Assembly: GCA_028817775.1 (NCBI GenBank)
Contig: JAPPOW010000235.1
Span: 1-25,541, forward strand
DNA: 25,541 nucleotides
DNA from: Candidatus Melainabacteria bacterium
Lineage (GTDB): Bacteria > Cyanobacteriota > Vampirovibrionia > LMEP-6097
Reading direction: 5' to 3'
Made by a program: the position numbers and the translations under genes. Below, piece after piece: positions 22,626-25,541 of the stretch. The notes beneath the pieces were generated by a model, which made no database searches, was not told the DNA's origin, and was given only the letters and a program-made list of their open reading frames with translations. Numbering within the stretch: position 1 is the stretch's first letter; every line of letters begins with the position of its first letter.

Positions 22626-23291
22626 ATGCCTGGACAGCAGATGAAGACTGAAAACAAAGTATTTTTGCTATTTGAAGACAATCACCAAGACCTTGGGGAT
22701 ATTAGCAATGCTTTGGACAAAGCCGGCGTAAATCCTGAACAAAGGATAGAAGCAGAGAACCCTATCCAATTATTCCGTAAGCCAGGTAGGCAAGAGACTT
22801 TACTAGATAAATTGCACCAAGCCGATTCAGAAAATCAGCCAATGCAACTCTTCATCATTTCAGATGTTGATACTCCTTATCGAGGCTTTATTGGTCTACT
22901 TGAATTTCTACAACTTGTTCTAGAACAATTACCGAGAGCCATTGAGGACATACATATCTGTTTCAACTCTGGCGCAGCTACAGAATCTGATCCCGAAAAC
23001 AAAGCACAAGATCTTGAAGCACTCAAACTAGCCGATATTCAAAACTTAGATTTACCTCATGGAGAAAACTTTGAAGAACTCTGTTTGGAGAAATTAGATC
23101 AATTAGAACAATATATGAGAGATGAAGGAAGTGCTAATAATAGAATTGCAAAGTCAAATCATTTTCAGAGAATAGTCCCAGACTTAAGAGCAAGAAACAA
23201 AGCTCTGCAAAGCTCAAAAGTCAAAACCAATGGGATCTTAGAAAATTTTGCAAGAATCTTTCTTGAATTAACAAAAGAGCCAGTAGCTTAG
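22626..23291 (+). CDS. Divergent response-regulator receiver-like protein
   Basis: A soluble protein of about 221 aa. The frame opens at TTG 22596, but ATG 22626 or ATG 22641 (MKTENKVFLLF) is more plausible; a TTGATA-17-TATCAT promoter (22596-22624) would favour 22641. The first 130 residues follow the receiver (CheY-like) plan. Strand 1 is KVFLLFEDN with the acidic pair; strand 3 is QLFIISDVDTP with Asp in the phospho-acceptor position followed by xxTP; strand 4 is DIHICFNSGA with Ser at the usual Thr/Ser. The conserved Lys of strand 5 (KP) seems replaced (NLDLPHG). There is no DNA-binding output; the C-terminal 90 residues are helical and charged. It could be a partner of the kinase-like protein upstream, but that is inference. 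Confidence 0.6.
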   Translation: MPGQQMKTENKVFLLFEDNHQDLGDISNALDKAGVNPEQRIEAENPIQLFRKPGRQETLLDKLHQADSENQPMQLFIISDVDTPYRGFIGLLEFLQLVLEQLPRAIEDIHICFNSGAATESDPENKAQDLEALKLADIQNLDLPHGENFEELCLEKLDQLEQYMRDEGSANNRIAKSNHFQRIVPDLRARNKALQSSKVKTNGILENFARIFLELTKEPVA

Positions 23292-23338
23292 AACAAGCTG
23301 AGGGAATAAAGTTATGAGAGACAAAACTAGCTCTAGTA

Positions 23339-25480
23339 ATGCCCTCGGAGAATACACAATATGGACTCAAAAACCGCTTGATTTTATCAAGTATAGAGGC
23401 CAGTGGCGAGAATTTATACACTCTAAGACTCAAGCATATCAGTGGCAAAACTTCTTACTTACATATTTGTTTTATCTCTGAAGATATAGTGAGATTTCAC
23501 TACTCCTCTGAAGATGATTTTGATCTATATCATCCTAATGTCCATCTTGAGTTTGCAAACTTTGAAGATACTCAAATCACTACCTCATTGCGAACCGAAA
23601 GTGAAGCAATCCAGTGGATTGATTCCAAGAACTTAAGTCTAAAAATCACCCCTGATTTATTACAAGTTCAAATTTACAATAAAGAAGGAAAACTACTAAG
23701 CTCCGATGAACCAGGACTTGGTTTCTGGTCTGGAGACTTAGATTATTCAGACAACACAGAAGTCCGTTGTTATAAACAATACTCTACTAGTCCATTAATT
23801 TATGGACTTGGTGATAAGACTGGCTCTATAAACCGTTGGGGCAGAAGATTTCGCAACGCGCCGCTTGATGCGCTTGGTTATGATTCTGAGTTCACTGACC
23901 CACTCTACAAAGACATTCCCTTCTATATAGAAATGAATCCGGAAACAAAAAATGCCCACGGAATTTTCTTTGATAATTTCAATGAGAAGTTTTTTGATTT
24001 TGGGCGCGAACGCAAACCATCACCTTATTACTATTTCGGAGCCGAGGCTGGAGATTTAAATTACTACTTTATTAATGGACCAGAAATCAAAACTGTAGTC
24101 TCTAATTACTTAGAGCTCACTGGTAAACCAGAACCTGTCCCAAGTTTCACTTTTGGTTATCTAGCTTCTGGCATGAGCTATACAGAAAACTGTCATCCTG
24201 AGGAGCCTGAAAGGCGACGTCAGGACCTCCCAAACGCAGCCGATAAATTACTAGAAACCTTCAAACGTTTCAAAGACAAAAACATCCCAGCAACTGCCTT
24301 TCATTTAAGCTCAGGCTATATCCAGGATACTAATGGACAACGCCAACAATTTGAATGGAATACTGATAAATTCCCGGATCCAGCTGATTTCTCAAAGCAA
24401 GCCAAAGAGCTTGGAGTAGAGCTCTGTGCCAATGTTAAACCAGTCTTACTAACCAGCCATCCTTTATATAAAGAAGCTATAGAAAAGAATTTATTTATAG
24501 AAAAGCCATCAGCCATGAGCAATGAGCAATCAGCCTTAGTCGTAGACTACTGGGGCGGCCAGGGTTCCTACTTAGACTTCCGCAAGCAGCAAACTCAAGC
24601 TTGGTGGACAGAGAAACTCAAAACAGAAATTTTAGCCAATGGCATTTGTGGCATTTGGAATGACAATAATGAGTATGAGATTTTTGAGCCGCATCAAGCT
24701 CAAGGTCATACTATGGAGATGCCACTAATAATGGCAAAGCTAGCATACAAAGCATTTTGCGAACACCGCGATGAGGTCCTGATCCCGACGCTTCGCTCAG
24801 GACAGGCTGTGTCTACGACTCCTCAGGATGACATGCTCCCGTGGATACTCTCTCGCTCAGGTTACTCTGGCATCCAAAAGTACGCCCAGACTTGGACTGG
24901 TGACAATAACTCAAGTTGGAAATCATTACAATACGACAACGCAATCTTAGCTTCAATGGGTCTCTCTGGCTTGATTCACGCTGGCTGTGATATTGGCGGC
25001 TTCTGGGGTGAAACACCAAGCTCAGAACTTTTACTCAGATGGATCCAAAACGGAGTCTTTACACCGCGCTTCTGCATTCACTCATATAAAGAAATCCCGA
25101 CCGAGCCTGATCTCTATGAAGCTACAGAACCAGAACACTTTAAGATTATCCAAAAATTTATGGCACTACGCAATGAATTAATTCCTTACCTTGAAGAACA
25201 AAGTAAATTAGCTAGTGATTCTGGTATTCCGATCATGCGCCCTACTGTCTATGATTTTCAAGATGAAGCAGAAACTTATGAACAAAGTTTTGAATATATC
25301 TTCGGTGATAAATATTTCGTTGCTCCTATTTATGAGCCAGCTGCAAAAACACGAGAATTTTATTTGCCAGGCAAAGGGCAAACTTGGACTCATTATTTTA
25401 CAGGTGAGAAGTTTCAAGGCGGTCAAAAACTCAAGTTAGATATCAATCTAGAAAATATCCCTGTTTTGACCAGAGACTAA
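23339..25480 (+). CDS. GH31 alpha-glycosidase carrying in-frame palindromic repeats, apparently C-terminally short
   Basis: A 713-aa glycoside hydrolase family 31 enzyme, probably acting on alpha-glucosides or related substrates; no signal peptide. After an N-terminal beta domain (1-265) with YGLGDKTGSINRWGRR, the barrel has GYLASGMSYTE, FHLSSGY and the nucleophile motif WNDNNE (Asp442). The acid/base is TWTGDN (Asp522), followed by GLIHAGCDIGGFWGE. Three stretches match intergenic repeats: residues 83-93 (family A), 285-298 (family B, CHPEEPERRRQDLP) and about 479-500 (family B). The last two fall exactly where relatives are shorter. The protein ends at IPVLTRD, where GH31 proteins normally continue with the terminal beta domain, so it seems to lack some 50-100 residues. 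The ATG has no good Shine-Dalgarno sequence. Confidence 0.9.
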   Translation: MPSENTQYGLKNRLILSSIEASGENLYTLRLKHISGKTSYLHICFISEDIVRFHYSSEDDFDLYHPNVHLEFANFEDTQITTSLRTESEAIQWIDSKNLSLKITPDLLQVQIYNKEGKLLSSDEPGLGFWSGDLDYSDNTEVRCYKQYSTSPLIYGLGDKTGSINRWGRRFRNAPLDALGYDSEFTDPLYKDIPFYIEMNPETKNAHGIFFDNFNEKFFDFGRERKPSPYYYFGAEAGDLNYYFINGPEIKTVVSNYLELTGKPEPVPSFTFGYLASGMSYTENCHPEEPERRRQDLPNAADKLLETFKRFKDKNIPATAFHLSSGYIQDTNGQRQQFEWNTDKFPDPADFSKQAKELGVELCANVKPVLLTSHPLYKEAIEKNLFIEKPSAMSNEQSALVVDYWGGQGSYLDFRKQQTQAWWTEKLKTEILANGICGIWNDNNEYEIFEPHQAQGHTMEMPLIMAKLAYKAFCEHRDEVLIPTLRSGQAVSTTPQDDMLPWILSRSGYSGIQKYAQTWTGDNNSSWKSLQYDNAILASMGLSGLIHAGCDIGGFWGETPSSELLLRWIQNGVFTPRFCIHSYKEIPTEPDLYEATEPEHFKIIQKFMALRNELIPYLEEQSKLASDSGIPIMRPTVYDFQDEAETYEQSFEYIFGDKYFVAPIYEPAAKTREFYLPGKGQTWTHYFTGEKFQGGQKLKLDINLENIPVLTRD
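23585..23615 (+). repeat. Family A repeat segment inside the GH31 gene
   Basis: TCATTGCGAAC...GTGAAGCAATCCAGT matches the left arm of the intergenic copy at 11061-11092 apart from three added bases. It is translated as SLRTESEAIQ (from residue 83). Confidence 0.75.
24191..24230 (+). repeat. Family B repeat inside the GH31 gene, unit 1
   Basis: TGTCATCCTGAGGAGC, a centre, then CGACGTCAGGACCTC. Apart from the centre and one base it equals the complement of the intergenic copy at 21392-21428. Translated CHPEEPERRRQDL. Confidence 0.85.
24773..24834 (+). repeat. Family B repeat inside the GH31 gene, unit 2 (composite)
   Basis: GAGGTCCTGA, then CGACGCTTCGCTCAGGACA as in the copy at 17134-17159, followed by CGACTCCTCAGGATGACAT as in the copy at 21407-21427. 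Translated as roughly EVLIPTLRSGQAVSTTPQDD. Confidence 0.82.
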
Positions 25481-25487
25481 AGACCAT

Positions 25488-25515
25488 GCAAATTTACGCT
25501 AAACCATAAATTTGC
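25488..25515 (+). terminator. Hairpin after the GH31 gene
   Basis: GCAAATTTA (25488-25496) and TAAATTTGC (25507-25515) form a 9-bp stem with a 10-nt loop, 7 nt after the stop codon. It is AT-rich with no following T-run, so termination is only possible, not certain. Confidence 0.4.
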
Positions 25516-25541
25516 CATGTAAAATTACGGCTATATATCAA

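Noticed and set aside
24507..24531. Additional repeat insertion in GH31 (short direct repeats with AGCAATGAGCAATCAGC)
   Set aside because: It matches none of the three repeat families, and local slippage in a surface loop explains it equally well.

Overview
The window (25,541 bp, AT-rich, densely coding on both strands) looks like chromosomal DNA of a Gram-negative (diderm), probably uncultivated bacterium. The diderm reading rests on an arabinose-5-phosphate isomerase of the KdsD/KpsF type (Kdo pathway) and a predicted lipoprotein. Other lineage clues are a futalosine-pathway radical SAM enzyme (MqnE), DXP-dependent PdxJ and a class I NrdB. I cannot place it to phylum from sequence alone; deep-branching, repeat-rich lineages such as Margulisbacteria/Melainabacteria-like groups would fit, but that is speculation. 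No rRNA, tRNA, CRISPR array, IS transposase or phage gene was seen.

Layout. 1-5.2 kb: a lipoprotein SlyD-like FKBP prolyl isomerase, convergent (through a perfect bidirectional terminator) with an exported hypothetical protein; a CNNM/CorC-type CBS membrane protein; an unknown 171-aa protein; a Fic AMP-transferase with a winged-helix tail, preceded by a 10-bp-phased cluster of DnaA-box-like 9-mers; a MerC-like protein. 5.2-7.7 kb: nrdB with possible NrdR boxes, then a repeat-rich stretch with a small hypothetical gene and a DoxX protein. 7.7-11 kb (minus strand): a class-A beta-lactamase-like serine hydrolase, a small cationic secreted protein, an unknown membrane protein and CdsA. 11.2-14.3 kb (plus): MgtE, a secreted glycoside-hydrolase-like TIM-barrel protein and a pentapeptide-like protein. 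14.3-17 kb (minus): mqnE - decayed HEPN - MNT - pdxJ, tightly packed. 17.2-21.4 kb: a methyltransferase-like protein, RuvB, a CHASE2-like/degenerate histidine kinase and a small membrane protein. 21.4-25.5 kb: KdsD, a receiver-like protein and a GH31 glycosidase.

Three things stand out. First, at least three families of palindromic repeats fill the intergenic spaces. Two of them also lie in frame inside protein-coding genes: three sites in the GH31 glycosidase, plus the C-terminus of the serine hydrolase. This recalls the Rickettsia palindromic elements. A third family (three copies) shows covarying hairpin stems, so its structure appears to be conserved. Second, many genes lack a Shine-Dalgarno sequence and instead have a -10-like hexamer 6-11 nt before the start codon, suggesting frequent leaderless mRNAs. 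Third, a HEPN/MNT toxin-antitoxin pair sits between mqnE and pdxJ with an intact MNT but a HEPN gene broken by a stop and a frameshift.

Functions are assigned from motifs read by eye. No database search was possible, so family names for the weaker cases (CHASE2-like, receiver-like, MidA-like) are inferences.
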